Below, piece by piece: positions 10,091 to 18,539 of a stretch of 64,000 nt of DNA. Source of the DNA: Christensenella timonensis (GTDB lineage: Bacteria; Bacillota; Clostridia; Christensenellales; Christensenellaceae); NCBI RefSeq assembly GCF_900087015.1, contig NZ_FLKP01000002.1, positions 1,488,001 to 1,552,000 of the forward strand. The letters are read 5' to 3'. Under the pieces are notes generated by a model. That model was not told the origin of the DNA. It saw only the letters and a program-made list of their open reading frames with translations, and searched no databases. Each line of letters begins with the position of its first letter. Within the stretch, counting starts at the first letter, position 1. The translations under genes were made by a program, and so were the position numbers.

Positions 10091-11698
10091 TCAGAGAAAG
10101 AGGATGCCGCGGTTGTCATAGACGGATTCGCCGCTATCGTTGCCGCACCGGATTGCCCGGTCGAGGCCCATGATCATAGCGACCGCGCCATCGATCTTCT
10201 CTGTGGACTTTTCCTTGTCTGCCTTGATGTTTCCTGCCGGATCACGACGGATGAAGATGTTATCCATCATCCAGCGGAGCACCGGATGCCCGCCGTGGGC
10301 AATCCGTTTCTCAAGGACCAGATTCATGAGCTCCTTGGTAGGCGGAGACATATCTTTAAATCCCTGGCCGAAAGGAACAACGGTAAAGCCCATGCTCTCG
10401 AGGTTCTGTACCATCTGGACAGCTCCCCAGCGGTCAAAGGCAATCTCACGGATATTGAACCGGTTCCCGAGATTCTCGATGAACTTCTCGATAAATCCGT
10501 AATGAATGACATTGCCTTCGGTCGTTTCGAGATAGCCTTCCTTCTCCCAGAGGTCGTAAGGAACGTGATCACGCCTCACACGAAGATCAACGTTGTCCTC
10601 CGGAATCCAGAAGTAGGGGAGAACCACATATTTATCCGTCTCATCCCTTGGCGGGAAGACGAGGACAAAGGCTGTGATATCCGTTGTGGACGAAAGGTCG
10701 AGACCGCCATAGCAGACACGGCCCTCCAGCTCATCCGGATCCACAGGATAGGCACAGGCGTCCCATTTGTCCATTGGCATCCAGCGGACAGCCTGTTTTA
10801 CCCATTGGTTCAGTCTCAGCTGCCGGAAGGCGTTCTCTTCGCCGGGATTCTGTTTGGCGGAGTTGCAGGCATCTTGCACCTTATCGATGCCGACCGTGAT
10901 GCCAAGCGACGGATTCGCTTTCTTCCAGACCTCCGGATCTGTCCAGTCGTCGGATTCCGCTGCGCCGTAGATCACAGGATAGAAGGTCGGATCAATCTTT
11001 CTTCCGGCGATAATATCGAGTGCCTTCTGGTGGACCTCGTAGCAGATGCTATTCGTATCCGTTCCTGCAGTCGTGATCAGAAAGTAAAGCGGCTGGGTTC
11101 TGGCATCGCCGGAACCTTTTGTCATAACGTCGTATAATTTCCGATTCGGCTGGGTGTGAAGCTCATCGAAGATCACGCCGCTCGTATTAAAACCGTGTTT
11201 ATTGGCGACATCTGCAGAGAGCACCTGATAGGTACTGTTCGTCGGAAGATAGATGAGTTTCTTCTGGGATTCCAGAATCTTCACTCGTTTATCCAGAGCG
11301 GGGCAGAGCCGCACCATATCAACGGCCACGTCGTACACGATCTTGGCCTGATTTCTGTCTGCGGCACAACCGTAGACTTCTGCACGTTCCTCGCCGTCAC
11401 CGCAGGTAAGAAGCAGGGCGACCGCAGCGGCAAGCTCGGACTTGCCTTGTTTCTTCGGGATCTCGATGTAGGCGGTGTTGAACTGACGATATCCGTTCGG
11501 CTTCAGAATACCAAAAAGATCTCGGATGATCTGCTCCTGCCAGTCAATCAGATCAAAGGGCTTCCGGTACCAGCTGCCTTTGGTATGTCGGAGGCTTTCG
11601 ATAAAGAGCACGGCATAATCGGCAGCCTCCTTGCTGTAGTGGGAGGTCTCCGCCATAAATCGGGTCGGCTTATAGTTTTTCAGTTTTCGCATTGCCAT
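10091..11698 (-). CDS. Phage terminase large subunit
   Basis: A 535-residue DNA-packaging motor. The N-terminal ATPase part shows IPKKQGKSELAAAVALLL (Walker A) and GVIFDELHTQPNRKLYDV (Walker B). The C-terminal nuclease part begins near YGGLDLSSTTDITAFVL (first acidic residue of the RNase H-like fold). Start at 11698 behind GGAGG; a second ATG lies two codons in. Its partner small subunit lies 3.6 kb upstream, separated by an accessory block, rather than next to it. Confidence 0.95.
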   Translation of the reverse strand: MAMRKLKNYKPTRFMAETSHYSKEAADYAVLFIESLRHTKGSWYRKPFDLIDWQEQIIRDLFGILKPNGYRQFNTAYIEIPKKQGKSELAAAVALLLTCGDGEERAEVYGCAADRNQAKIVYDVAVDMVRLCPALDKRVKILESQKKLIYLPTNSTYQVLSADVANKHGFNTSGVIFDELHTQPNRKLYDVMTKGSGDARTQPLYFLITTAGTDTNSICYEVHQKALDIIAGRKIDPTFYPVIYGAAESDDWTDPEVWKKANPSLGITVGIDKVQDACNSAKQNPGEENAFRQLRLNQWVKQAVRWMPMDKWDACAYPVDPDELEGRVCYGGLDLSSTTDITAFVLVFPPRDETDKYVVLPYFWIPEDNVDLRVRRDHVPYDLWEKEGYLETTEGNVIHYGFIEKFIENLGNRFNIREIAFDRWGAVQMVQNLESMGFTVVPFGQGFKDMSPPTKELMNLVLEKRIAHGGHPVLRWMMDNIFIRRDPAGNIKADKEKSTEKIDGAVAMIMGLDRAIRCGNDSGESVYDNRGILFL

Positions 11699-11784
11699 TT
11701 GGCGTCCTCCTTCCTGATTGTTTGCAAAACAAAAGGACCGCCGGAGTGATCCTTGTAATCATGTGTTGTATCTGTACGAGAGAA

Positions 11785-11802
11785 GGAGCCGTTCCCGGCT
11801 CC
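11785..11802 (-). other. Hairpin after the DUF-type orphan gene
   Basis: GGAGCCG and CGGCTCC form a perfect seven-base stem with a four-base loop. It lies 23 bases past the stop of the gene at 11825-12052. It is one of two gene-end hairpins in this block (the other is at 12191-12220), and both are followed on the minus strand by a similar CTCGTACA sequence. There is no clear T run. Confidence 0.45.
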
Positions 11803-11824
11803 CTCCCGGAAGTTGCTTTCCTGT

Positions 11825-12052
11825 TTAGTTCAGGCTGTGCAGGATGGCGGCAACCGCAAGCTGTGCGTTTTCTGTCTCCGGCTCGATATCCCAGCCGCGG
11901 TCGTATCTTGCAACCGGGTAATCGCTCAGGTGAATCTCGAGCTTACTCACCTTGCCGCCTTCGATGCCGTAGTCTTCGCTCGGCTCTCCGTATACCTTTG
12001 CGCAGTAGGTGAAAATCTGGTTTCCAATCTTAAGGCTTCCGTTTTTCCACAT
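11825..12052 (-). CDS. Small phage accessory protein, unknown function
   Basis: A 75-residue protein beginning MWKNGSLKIGNQIFTYCAKV. The longer open frame upstream is non-coding in character, and the ATG at 12052 has GGAGG nine bases upstream. The end, NAQLAVAAILHSL, is typical of a small conserved family in clostridial phages and conjugative elements whose function is not known to me. It lies alone between two hairpins, with a copy of the 50-bp repeat 39 bases upstream. Confidence 0.65.
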   Translation of the reverse strand: MWKNGSLKIGNQIFTYCAKVYGEPSEDYGIEGGKVSKLEIHLSDYPVARYDRGWDIEPETENAQLAVAAILHSLN

Positions 12053-12090
12053 GGTTTTTATCCTCCGTTTTTCTTTTTGCGCCCTTTTCC

Positions 12091-12141
12091 TTTGGCATGT
12101 ACATATATCACTCCGAAGCCGTTTTATAGCAAGGAGAATCG
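12091..12141 (-). repeat. Dispersed 50-bp repeat, copy A
   Basis: Shares TTTGGCATGTACATATATCA and, at the same spacing, TATAGCAAGGAGAAT (plus-strand reading) with copy B at 12711. It lies just upstream of the gene at 11825-12052. On the coding strand it reads TTGCTATA, then a GC-rich middle, then GAGTGATATATGTAC, so it could hold a promoter. Confidence 0.75.
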
Positions 12142-12190
12142 GAGAATATATGTCACAAATATCAGCAGGAGGATCTGTGTATATTTGTAC

Positions 12191-12220
12191 GAGGAAGAGG
12201 CCCCGCTTCGGGGCTTCCTC
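12191..12220 (-). other. Hairpin after the gene at 12232-12666
   Basis: GCCCCG / CGGGGC with a three-base loop, extended after a three-base bulge by GAGGAA / TTCCTC. It lies 11 bases past the stop of the preceding minus-strand gene. There is no T run, but the stem is strong and probably ends or protects that transcript. Confidence 0.5.
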
Positions 12221-12231
12221 CCTGAGTCTTT

Positions 12232-12666
12232 TCAGTTGATGTTCATCTTGAATGCATGACCCTTTTCGTAGTCCTTGCCCCAGAGGTCTTTCCGAAGGTT
12301 GACCTCGACCATCTCGCCGATCGTGCAGCCGGCCTGTTTGAAAAGCCATAAGGTTTCAATTGCGTCCGTTGCCTGGCAGGAGTAGGTGAAGGCTTTGATG
12401 CCGTTCTCTCTCATGCAGGCGGTGAGGGCTTCCACATCCCGGTCCCAGATGATGTCGTCGAAGTCCAGGATCTCGTTCTCATTGTCCCTTGATTTCTCGT
12501 AGGCTCTCCAGATCTTCCAGGCGATGTCGCCCATCTCATCGATTTTGTCCTCGGCTGCCTTTGCAGCTTCCCTTGCGGCGTCCCTGCCCTCGGCGGTGGT
12601 GGCTGCCTTGTAGGCTTTCTTTGCTTCTGCGATGCGGTTGTAGGTTTCTTCAAAAATGTTCGTCAT
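12232..12666 (-). CDS. Phage accessory protein, unknown function
   Basis: A 144-residue acidic protein starting MTNIFEETYNRIAEAKKAYK. The first 45 residues form a long Ala/Lys/Glu helix. The rest (DRDVEALTACMRENGIKAFT, then ATDAIETLWLFKQAGCTI) looks like a small alpha/beta domain. I know similar proteins from clostridial phages and integrative elements but not their function. It has a conserved 50-bp repeat upstream and a hairpin downstream, so it forms a self-contained cassette. Confidence 0.65.
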   Translation of the reverse strand: MTNIFEETYNRIAEAKKAYKAATTAEGRDAAREAAKAAEDKIDEMGDIAWKIWRAYEKSRDNENEILDFDDIIWDRDVEALTACMRENGIKAFTYSCQATDAIETLWLFKQAGCTIGEMVEVNLRKDLWGKDYEKGHAFKMNIN

Positions 12667-12710
12667 GGCTTTGTCCTCCTTGCTTTGTGCTTGTCTTGTT
12701 TGCCTTTCCC

Positions 12711-12760
12711 TTTGGCATGTACATATATCACTCTGTGCCGGATATATAGCAAGGAGAATA
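12711..12760 (-). repeat. Dispersed 50-bp repeat, copy B
   Basis: The best-preserved copy. It shares the first 22 bases with copy A, and CACTCTGTGCCGG plus ATATAGCAAGG with copy C. It sits about 45 bases upstream of the gene that starts at 12666. Confidence 0.77.
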
Positions 12761-12800
12761 GACTCATAATGTGCACAAAGATACGCCGGAATTACTGTGA

Positions 12801-12983
12801 TTATCTGGCATCGCCGTGCAGGATGAAATGGGCATATTCATCGCGGTGATCCTCGAGGTAGAGGACCAGCTCGAAGTAGCCTCTCTCGTAGGCAAGGCGC
12901 TGAACCATCGGAAGATCGAACATGTTCGTAAGTCCCGTATCGCGGATCAGAAGGATCTGCTCTCTGATCTTCGGATCCATCAT
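12801..12983 (-). CDS. DUF5049 family protein
   Basis: A 60-residue protein: MMDPKIREQILLIRDTGLTN, then MFDLPMVQRLAYERGYFELV and DEYAHFILHG. This is the DUF5049 pattern, a small helical family common in clostridial phages and integrative elements, of unknown function. Two consecutive ATG codons follow AGGTGG; either may be used. It overlaps the DUF4314 gene by four bases, so the two are co-translated. Confidence 0.8.
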   Translation of the reverse strand: MMDPKIREQILLIRDTGLTNMFDLPMVQRLAYERGYFELVLYLEDHRDEYAHFILHGDAR

Positions 12984-13204
12984 CTCACCACCTTTCTCAC
13001 GACATCTTCGCCGTAGATCACGTTGAGGCCGGAGCCGTTATCCCAGTTCACCAGAAGAGATCCTGTATCATCGACTCCGATAATGGTTCCGAGGGTTCCG
13101 ACAGGCGGTGCCTGAATATCATCCATCTGGATCAGTTCGATTCGTGTGCCCTGCGGGTAATTCTCCCGCAGAGCCTTGAGCGCCTTTTCGCTTATCATTC
13201 TCAT
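12980..13204 (-). CDS. DUF4314 family protein
   Basis: A 74-residue protein with the DUF4314 pattern: LRENYPQGTRIELIQMDD, then PPVGTLGTIIGVDDTGSLLV and NWDNGSGLNVIYGEDVV. The fold is probably a small SH3-like beta barrel and the function is unknown. GGAGG lies seven bases before the ATG. It overlaps the genes on both sides by four bases, forming a three-gene unit with DUF5049 and the 249-residue protein. Confidence 0.82.
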   Translation of the reverse strand: MRMISEKALKALRENYPQGTRIELIQMDDIQAPPVGTLGTIIGVDDTGSLLVNWDNGSGLNVIYGEDVVRKVVR

Positions 13205-13950
13205 GCCTTGACCTCCTTTGCCGGAGCGCCGTTCCGGAAGGCTGCGCTTCCGGTCAGGTTCTGAAGCAGGATCTTTCTCGCTTCCTTGTAGTCCGGTCCG
13301 ATAAAGCCGAGGCGGAGGAGAAAGCAGCGGAAGGCGTATTTTTCATTGTCTGTTTCCACTGGCCTGCTGCTGGCGTGCTTCAGTTCCTTCGAGAACTTGC
13401 AGAGCAGGGAAAGGAAAGTGGTGTAGGCCTTGGCCTCGTCTGCGGTAAGCTCCCGGTCAAACCATGGGAATTCAATCTTGTCGTCGGTGACGTTGATTCG
13501 AAGGTCTGTGACCCCGAGGGCGTGCCGGATCAGGTCTCCCTTGGAGGAGAGGATGTTCGTGAGTGTTCCGACGTTTGCGGCATCAAGCGGGAGGCTTACC
13601 GTAAGCTCCGGCGCTTCCTCATCCGCTTCCGGCTGCTCGTCTGCAGCAGGTTCTTCTTCCTGCGCTGTGGCAGGGGCTTCTTTGCTCTGCTCCGTTGTTT
13701 CTTCAGCTGCAGGGCTTTCGGTATCCGTATTCTGAAGCTCATAGCCTTCTGCTTTCAAAGCTTCGAGCAGGGCTCTGAGGTCCTTGCCATCCGGAGCGGT
13801 AAGGGTGGCATCTCGATTTACGGTAAGATCGCCGATCTTAAAAGCGTAGGTTGGTGTGAACTGGTAGATGGCTTTTTCACCGGTGATCCCGCTGATCGCA
13901 TTGGCGAAAGCCTTCTTGTTTTCCTTGGTAACGTTGAATGTAAGTTTCAT
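13201..13950 (-). CDS. Phage accessory protein of unknown function with acidic linker
   Basis: A 249-residue protein in three parts: an N-terminal domain (about 1-75, MKLTFNVTKENKKAFANAIS), a linker of about 50 residues made almost only of Glu, Ala, Pro and Thr, and a C-terminal helical domain (about 130-249) rich in Lys and Leu. Relatives in clostridial phages are often labelled virulence-related protein without evidence. It is first in a three-gene unit with DUF4314 and DUF5049, behind repeat copy C. Confidence 0.65.
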   Translation of the reverse strand: MKLTFNVTKENKKAFANAISGITGEKAIYQFTPTYAFKIGDLTVNRDATLTAPDGKDLRALLEALKAEGYELQNTDTESPAAEETTEQSKEAPATAQEEEPAADEQPEADEEAPELTVSLPLDAANVGTLTNILSSKGDLIRHALGVTDLRINVTDDKIEFPWFDRELTADEAKAYTTFLSLLCKFSKELKHASSRPVETDNEKYAFRCFLLRLGFIGPDYKEARKILLQNLTGSAAFRNGAPAKEVKA

Positions 13951-13968
13951 GGTATGTACCTCCTTTGT

Positions 13969-14018
13969 TTTGGTAGTACATACATCACTCTGTGCCGGGA
14001 ATATAGCAAGGAAATCCG
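13969..14018 (-). repeat. Dispersed 50-bp repeat, copy C
   Basis: Shares GTACATACATCACTCTGTGCC-type sequence (one base different from copy B) and ATATAGCAAGGA at the same spacing. It lies 19 bases upstream of the gene starting at 13950, closer than in the other two copies. Confidence 0.72.
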
Positions 14019-14061
14019 GCGTGAAATATCTACCAAAGAAAGGCTCCTGAAACGAAGCAAT

Positions 14062-15312
14062 TTATGTAGTTTCTACTTCCTTCACGAGGTCGGAGTAGGG
14101 GATCTTCTTACCGGCTCGTTCTACATACACATTATTGGCATCATCAGTATCCTCAACGTATCGTCGAAGGATAACTGAGGCGTATTTCGGATCAAGTTCT
14201 GACATGTAGCAGATGCGGTTCATCTGTTCACAGGCCATCATCGTGGATCCGGATCCGCCGAATGTATCAAGCACGATGGCATTCTCCTGACTGGAATTCT
14301 TGATCGGGTAGGAGAGAAGATCGAGCGGCTTGCTGGTCGGGTGATCCTTGTTACGCTTCGGCTTATTGAAGTTCCAGATGGTCGTTTGCTTTCGGTCGGA
14401 ATACCATGGATGCTTTCCATTCTGAAGGAAGCCGTAGAGGATCGGTTCATGCTGCCACTGGTAATCGGAACGACCGAGAACCAGAGAGTTTTTTACCCAG
14501 ATACAAACTCCTGCCAGATGGAAGCCGGCATCAATGAAGGCTTTTCGGAAGTTAAGCCCCTCGGTATCTGCGTGGAAAACATAAGCCGCACCACCTTTCT
14601 CAAGGTGAGCGGCCATGTTGGTAAATGCAGAAAGCAGGAACTTATAGAATTCATCGCCCTTCAGGCTGTCGTTTTCAATCGTGAGCCCGTCGGATGCTTT
14701 GAAGGAAACTCCATAAGGCGGATCTGTAAGGATCAGGTTTGCGGTCTTGCCTCCCATCAGGCGCTCGACGTCTTCAGGAGAAGTAGCATCGCCGCAGAGC
14801 AGTCGGTGCTTTCCGACCGTCCAGAGATCACCTTTTTCGACGAAGGATGCCTTCTCAAGGGCAGCGGAGAGATCAAAATCATCATCTTGTGCGCCGCCAT
14901 CGTCTGGGCCTGCCATCAGCTTTTCCAGATCCTTTTCGTCAAAGCCGAGGAGTGACAGATCAAAGGATTCATCTTTCAAATCGGACAGTTCCACAGAGAG
15001 CATCTCTTCATCCCATCCTGCATTCAGAGCCAGCTGATTGTCGGCAAGGATATAGGCACGCTTCTGAGCGTCGGTCAGGTTTTCGGCAAAGACGCAGGGG
15101 ATAGTCTTATATCCTTCCTCGCGTGCTGCCTGCACACGTCCGTGGCCGACGAGGATGTTGTATTTACTGTCGATCACGGCAGGGGAGACAAAGCCAAATT
15201 CACGAAGGCTTGCTCTTAGCTGTGCGATCTGTTCCTTGGAATGTGTTCTGGCATTCCTTGCATAAGGCACCAGCTTATCAATTGGTACCTGCTCGAGTTT
15301 TACGGTATCCAT
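14062..15312 (-). CDS. ParB-like nuclease domain fused to a DNA methyltransferase
   Basis: A 416-residue two-domain protein. Residues about 5-100 are a ParB/Srx-like domain (PYARNARTHSKEQIAQL, VGHGRVQAAREEGYKTIPC). The C-terminal half is an N6-adenine/N4-cytosine methyltransferase with the catalytic LTDPPYGVSF and the SAM-binding LDTFGGSGSTMMACEQM near the end, the beta-class order (catalytic motif before SAM motif). Such fusions are common phage enzymes that modify DNA, probably against host restriction. It starts directly after the small terminase stop. Confidence 0.92.
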   Translation of the reverse strand: MDTVKLEQVPIDKLVPYARNARTHSKEQIAQLRASLREFGFVSPAVIDSKYNILVGHGRVQAAREEGYKTIPCVFAENLTDAQKRAYILADNQLALNAGWDEEMLSVELSDLKDESFDLSLLGFDEKDLEKLMAGPDDGGAQDDDFDLSAALEKASFVEKGDLWTVGKHRLLCGDATSPEDVERLMGGKTANLILTDPPYGVSFKASDGLTIENDSLKGDEFYKFLLSAFTNMAAHLEKGGAAYVFHADTEGLNFRKAFIDAGFHLAGVCIWVKNSLVLGRSDYQWQHEPILYGFLQNGKHPWYSDRKQTTIWNFNKPKRNKDHPTSKPLDLLSYPIKNSSQENAIVLDTFGGSGSTMMACEQMNRICYMSELDPKYASVILRRYVEDTDDANNVYVERAGKKIPYSDLVKEVETT

Positions 15313-15894
15313 TTATCGTCCTTTCCTTGAACGAAGAAGCTGCTCCATCGTGTCATTCGGATTTCCATCCTCAAACTCCTCGGTGCAGTTCTGTTTCACA
15401 ATGTCGTAGATTTCCATCCAGATGAGATTGGCAGCCTTCTGAAACTGGCTGGCCATCTGGACGAAGGGAGAGCTCACAACACCGCCGGTCGTCGGATGCT
15501 TGCCTAGAAGGCCGTAGGTACTGATCGCATCCTCGCACTGAATGTAACGAGCGAAGTTCTGAGCGTAGGATTCAATGAGACGCTTGTTTACGAGATTTTC
15601 GCAGTGGCGGCGCTTCAGCCAGAGCCAGGTTTCCTTGTAGATAACGTCGGCCCCGAGAGGCTTGCCGTTCTTCTGTTTGGCAGAGAGATATTCATCCGGC
15701 TTCGGCATATCTGCGCCTTCGAGCACAGCTCCCTCCGGAAGATCCACTGCCTCAAGTTCATCCGGCTCCAGATCAGGAATGTCATTTCTCATGATCTGAA
15801 CCGGCTTTCCATTTGCTATCTTTTCCGCAGCAGGAGTGGGCTTGCCACCGGCTTTAATTCGCCTGCCGCCACGGTATGTTCCGTCTTTTGCCAT
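15313..15894 (-). CDS. Phage terminase small subunit (P27-type)
   Basis: A 193-residue DNA-recognition subunit of the packaging motor. The segment WLWLKRRHCENLVNKRLIES, then YAQNFARYIQCEDAI and PFVQMASQFQKAANLIW, follows the P27-family pattern. An N-terminal basic stretch (GGRRIKAGGKP) is typical. AAGGAAG lies eight bases before ATG. It is next to the HNH gene, as usual at the packaging end, but is separated from the large subunit by accessory genes. Confidence 0.88.
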   Translation of the reverse strand: MAKDGTYRGGRRIKAGGKPTPAAEKIANGKPVQIMRNDIPDLEPDELEAVDLPEGAVLEGADMPKPDEYLSAKQKNGKPLGADVIYKETWLWLKRRHCENLVNKRLIESYAQNFARYIQCEDAISTYGLLGKHPTTGGVVSSPFVQMASQFQKAANLIWMEIYDIVKQNCTEEFEDGNPNDTMEQLLRSRKGR

Positions 15895-16002
15895 GGGTTA
15901 CACTTCCTTTCCTGCAGGCGGCTGGGTTTTATCCCCTGTTTGAACCGGAAAAAACGCACACGAGAGGGGGCGGCGGTCTTTTAGCCTTTTGGTTTTAGAG
16001 AT

Positions 16003-16374
16003 TCAGACCGCCCCTCCCGGTTTCCTGTCACCACGTTTCTCGTGGATTTTTTCGTGACAGCTCCGGCAAAGACTCATGAGATTGCTCTCGTCGTTGGTTC
16101 CTCCCTCGGAGATCGGAACGATATGGTGGACTTCCTCGACCGGAACGAATCGCCCATGCTTTAAGCACTCCTCGCAGAGAGGATGCTTGTGAACGTAGCG
16201 TGTCCGGATCTTTCTCCACTGGCTGCCGTAACGCTTGTGTCCGTTGTAGCCTCGGGTGAAGTCATCGTAGTGCTTCTCCATCAGTCTCTTATGCGTGGGG
16301 CAGTACTGTTCGCCGTCCTCACAGAGCTCTCTGCATCCCGGATACCGGCAGGGACGTTTGGGCTTCCTTGGCAT
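16003..16374 (-). CDS. HNH endonuclease at the packaging site
   Basis: A 123-residue HNH nuclease. The ATG at 16374 has AGGAGG eight bases upstream and gives MPRKPKRPCRYPGCRELC; the longer frame upstream is unlikely. Seen: two zinc-type Cys pairs at the N-terminus, CEEC, the HNH core EEVHHIVPISEGGTNDESNL and the closing CRSCHEKIH. Phage HNH proteins next to terminase genes assist cos cleavage with the terminase. Its place just before the small terminase fits this role and marks the likely cos region nearby. Confidence 0.92.
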   Translation of the reverse strand: MPRKPKRPCRYPGCRELCEDGEQYCPTHKRLMEKHYDDFTRGYNGHKRYGSQWRKIRTRYVHKHPLCEECLKHGRFVPVEEVHHIVPISEGGTNDESNLMSLCRSCHEKIHEKRGDRKPGGAV

Positions 16375-16538
16375 GCCTGTCGCCTCCTTTCTGGCATAAC
16401 AAAAGCCCCGGAGGATTCTTCCTTCGAGGCTTCGGTTCAGCCGCCTGCGCGACTTTGTATCATTCATTTTTGCTGATTCTACTATAACATATAGGGGCGT
16501 GTGCGTCTTGTTGCAACGTGTGGTATTGCGTGCAACTT

Positions 16539-16967
16539 TTAAATCATTACAGGATTTTCAGGTACCTTCAGGTGATCGAGTGCGTTGTCATGCCAACGGC
16601 AGGCAGTGGTCCGGTCGATGTGAAGTTCCGTTCCGATCTCTTTCCAGGTCATCCCGCAGAGATAGCGGTAGGAGAGAATCAACTGCTCGTCCGTGGAAGG
16701 AAGGGAACGGATCATTTCGCCGATCTGTTTTTTCAGCTTGGAAAGGAGATTCAGTTCATCCGCAATCTTTCCTTCTAGTTCTTCCAACCGTTCCAGTGCC
16801 TGCACGAAAGGTGCATCCGATGGATGGGAGGCCTGCACGTGTTCCTTGTCATAGCAGATCGCAGAAACGCTGCAGGACAGCTCCCGGATTCGTTTTACTT
16901 CCTCGGTGTCCAGACGTATGCGCTGGTCGAGGCGATATGCCTGCTGGAGATATTCTTCTGGGGTCAT
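16539..16967 (-). CDS. DUF1492 sigma-like late regulator
   Basis: A 142-residue protein starting at 16967 (AAGGAGG upstream; MTPEEYLQQAYRLDQRI). The N-terminal half is a coiled coil; the C-terminal half is a sigma region 4-type helix-turn-helix (LPSTDEQLILSYRYLCGMTW, KEIGTELHIDRTTACRWHDN). Proteins of this type sit at the junction of early and late genes in clostridial phages and are thought to switch on the late operon. That fits here, with HNH and terminase next. Its start overlaps the previous stop (ATGA). Confidence 0.82.
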   Translation of the reverse strand: MTPEEYLQQAYRLDQRIRLDTEEVKRIRELSCSVSAICYDKEHVQASHPSDAPFVQALERLEELEGKIADELNLLSKLKKQIGEMIRSLPSTDEQLILSYRYLCGMTWKEIGTELHIDRTTACRWHDNALDHLKVPENPVMI

Positions 16968-17188
16968 TCGAGAACCTCCTTTCTTATGTTTTCTATCAGG
17001 TACTCTCCATCTACAGAGGTAAGAGCCGAATACCATCCGGAGCGGAAGAACCGCTCCAGATCAGAGGCAGCAGCCTTGGCTTCCCGGTTCCTCGGAGTTT
17101 TCTTCAGACGCTTTAGAGCACTCCGGTAATCCTTCGCTGCCAGAAGGACGATGGCGTTGGCGAGTTTTTCATAAGGATCCATTCGCAT
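16964..17188 (-). CDS. Small phage protein, unknown function
   Basis: A 74-residue mostly helical, Lys/Arg-rich protein (MDPYEKLANAIVLLAAKDYR). It overlaps the SNF2 helicase gene by 20 bases and the DUF1492 gene by four, so it is clearly translated as part of the operon. I do not recognise a functional motif. Gene order (helicase, this protein, sigma-like regulator) is common in clostridial phages. Confidence 0.7.
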   Translation of the reverse strand: MRMDPYEKLANAIVLLAAKDYRSALKRLKKTPRNREAKAAASDLERFFRSGWYSALTSVDGEYLIENIRKEVLE

Positions 17189-18539
17189 CTCCTTTCAGGT
17201 TTGCCTTCACTGCATTAATCAGTGCGGACTGCGTCTTGTCCTTAGTCCGGAGCGCCTTCATGATGTTCTCGTCGATGGTGCCCTCGGTAATGATGTGATG
17301 GATGACCACGGTTTCGGACTTCTGTCCCTGTCTCCAGAGGCGGGCGTTCATCTGTTCGTAAAGCTCAAGACTCCAGGTCAGAGTGAACCATACGATGGTG
17401 CTGCCGCCGGACTGAAGGTTAAGCCCATGTCCTGCGGAAGCCGGATGGATCAGGGCTACGGGAATCTGTCCCTTGTTCCATTCTGTAAAGTCCTCGTGAC
17501 TCTTCAGTTCTCTTGCTGAAGAGAAGCGCTCTTTGATGCGGTCCAGATCATGGCGGTACCAGTAGCTCACCAGCACCGGCTTTCCATTAGCACCTTCGAT
17601 CAGATCTTCCAGCGCATCGAGCTTCCTGTCATGGATCTTCACGACTCCGCCGTCGTTGTCATAGACAGCACCGTCAGCCATCTGGATCAGCTTTCCGGAG
17701 AGAGCAGCGGCATTTCCGGCATCAATCTCCTTGTCCTTTAAAGAGATGGTCAGCTCCTTCTTCATCGTGTCATAGAGCTTCTGTTCCTTTTCATCGAGCT
17801 TCACCTTGACCTCGTTCATGATCTTCGCCGGCATCTTCAGGTAGTCGGTACTCTTCATGGAAATCGTGATATCGGAGATCTTGCTATAAATCTGTTCTTC
17901 CGCTCCGGGTAGTGGTTTGTAGGAGTAGACCACAGGGCCGTTGTATTTGTCTGGTCTAAAATACTGAAGGCGATATCTGGAAATATATCTTCCGAGCCGC
18001 TCTCCGAAATCCAGAATCCGGTACTCGGCCCACAGGTCCATGAGTCCATTGGAAGAAGGAGTCCCGGTCAGCCCGACAATCCTGCTGGCTTTCGGACGGA
18101 CCTTCATCAGTGCACGGAAGCGTTTCGCCTGATGATTTTTGAAAGAGGAGAGCTCGTCGATTACGATCATGTCGTAGTCAAAGGGAATGCCTGATTTCTC
18201 AATGAGCCACGGAACGTTCTCGCGGTTAATGATATGGATGTCGGCAGATTTCTTCAGGGCGGTGAGTCGTTGCTTCTCGTTTCCGACAGCAACCGTAAAG
18301 GTGAGGTCCTTCAGGTGATCCCACTTTTCAATCTCAGATGGCCAGGTATCCCGGGCTACCCGAAGAGGGGCTACGACGAGAGCGGATCTTACTTCGAAGC
18401 GGTCATGGATCAGCTCTTCGATGGCAGTGAGCGTGATCGCCGTTTTGCCAAGACCCATATCAAGCAGGACCGCAGCAATGGGGTGGTCGATGATGTATTG
18501 AATGGCGAATTTCTGGTAGTCATGCGGTACGAATTTCAA
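17169..18539 (-). CDS. SNF2-type DEAD/DEAH helicase of the phage replication module
   Basis: A 456-residue superfamily 2 ATPase. Motifs seen: QKFAIQYIIDHP near the N-terminus, LLDMGLGKTAITLTAIEEL (Walker A, residue about 25-33), DYDMIVIDELSSFKNHQAKR (DELS in place of DEAH), GLTGTPSSNGLMDLW, and the C-terminal QMNARLWRQGQKSETVVIHH (motif VI). It is full length for phage SNF2 proteins. It overlaps the nuclease gene by four bases; the pair probably acts together in replication or recombination. Confidence 0.93.
   Translation of the reverse strand: MKFVPHDYQKFAIQYIIDHPIAAVLLDMGLGKTAITLTAIEELIHDRFEVRSALVVAPLRVARDTWPSEIEKWDHLKDLTFTVAVGNEKQRLTALKKSADIHIINRENVPWLIEKSGIPFDYDMIVIDELSSFKNHQAKRFRALMKVRPKASRIVGLTGTPSSNGLMDLWAEYRILDFGERLGRYISRYRLQYFRPDKYNGPVVYSYKPLPGAEEQIYSKISDITISMKSTDYLKMPAKIMNEVKVKLDEKEQKLYDTMKKELTISLKDKEIDAGNAAALSGKLIQMADGAVYDNDGGVVKIHDRKLDALEDLIEGANGKPVLVSYWYRHDLDRIKERFSSARELKSHEDFTEWNKGQIPVALIHPASAGHGLNLQSGGSTIVWFTLTWSLELYEQMNARLWRQGQKSETVVIHHIITEGTIDENIMKALRTKDKTQSALINAVKANLKGDANGSL

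Noticed and set aside
12052-12349. N-terminal extension of the small gene at 11825
   Set aside because: The 99 extra codons read through the 50-bp repeat and a hairpin and into the neighbouring gene; the internal ATG has a good ribosome binding site.
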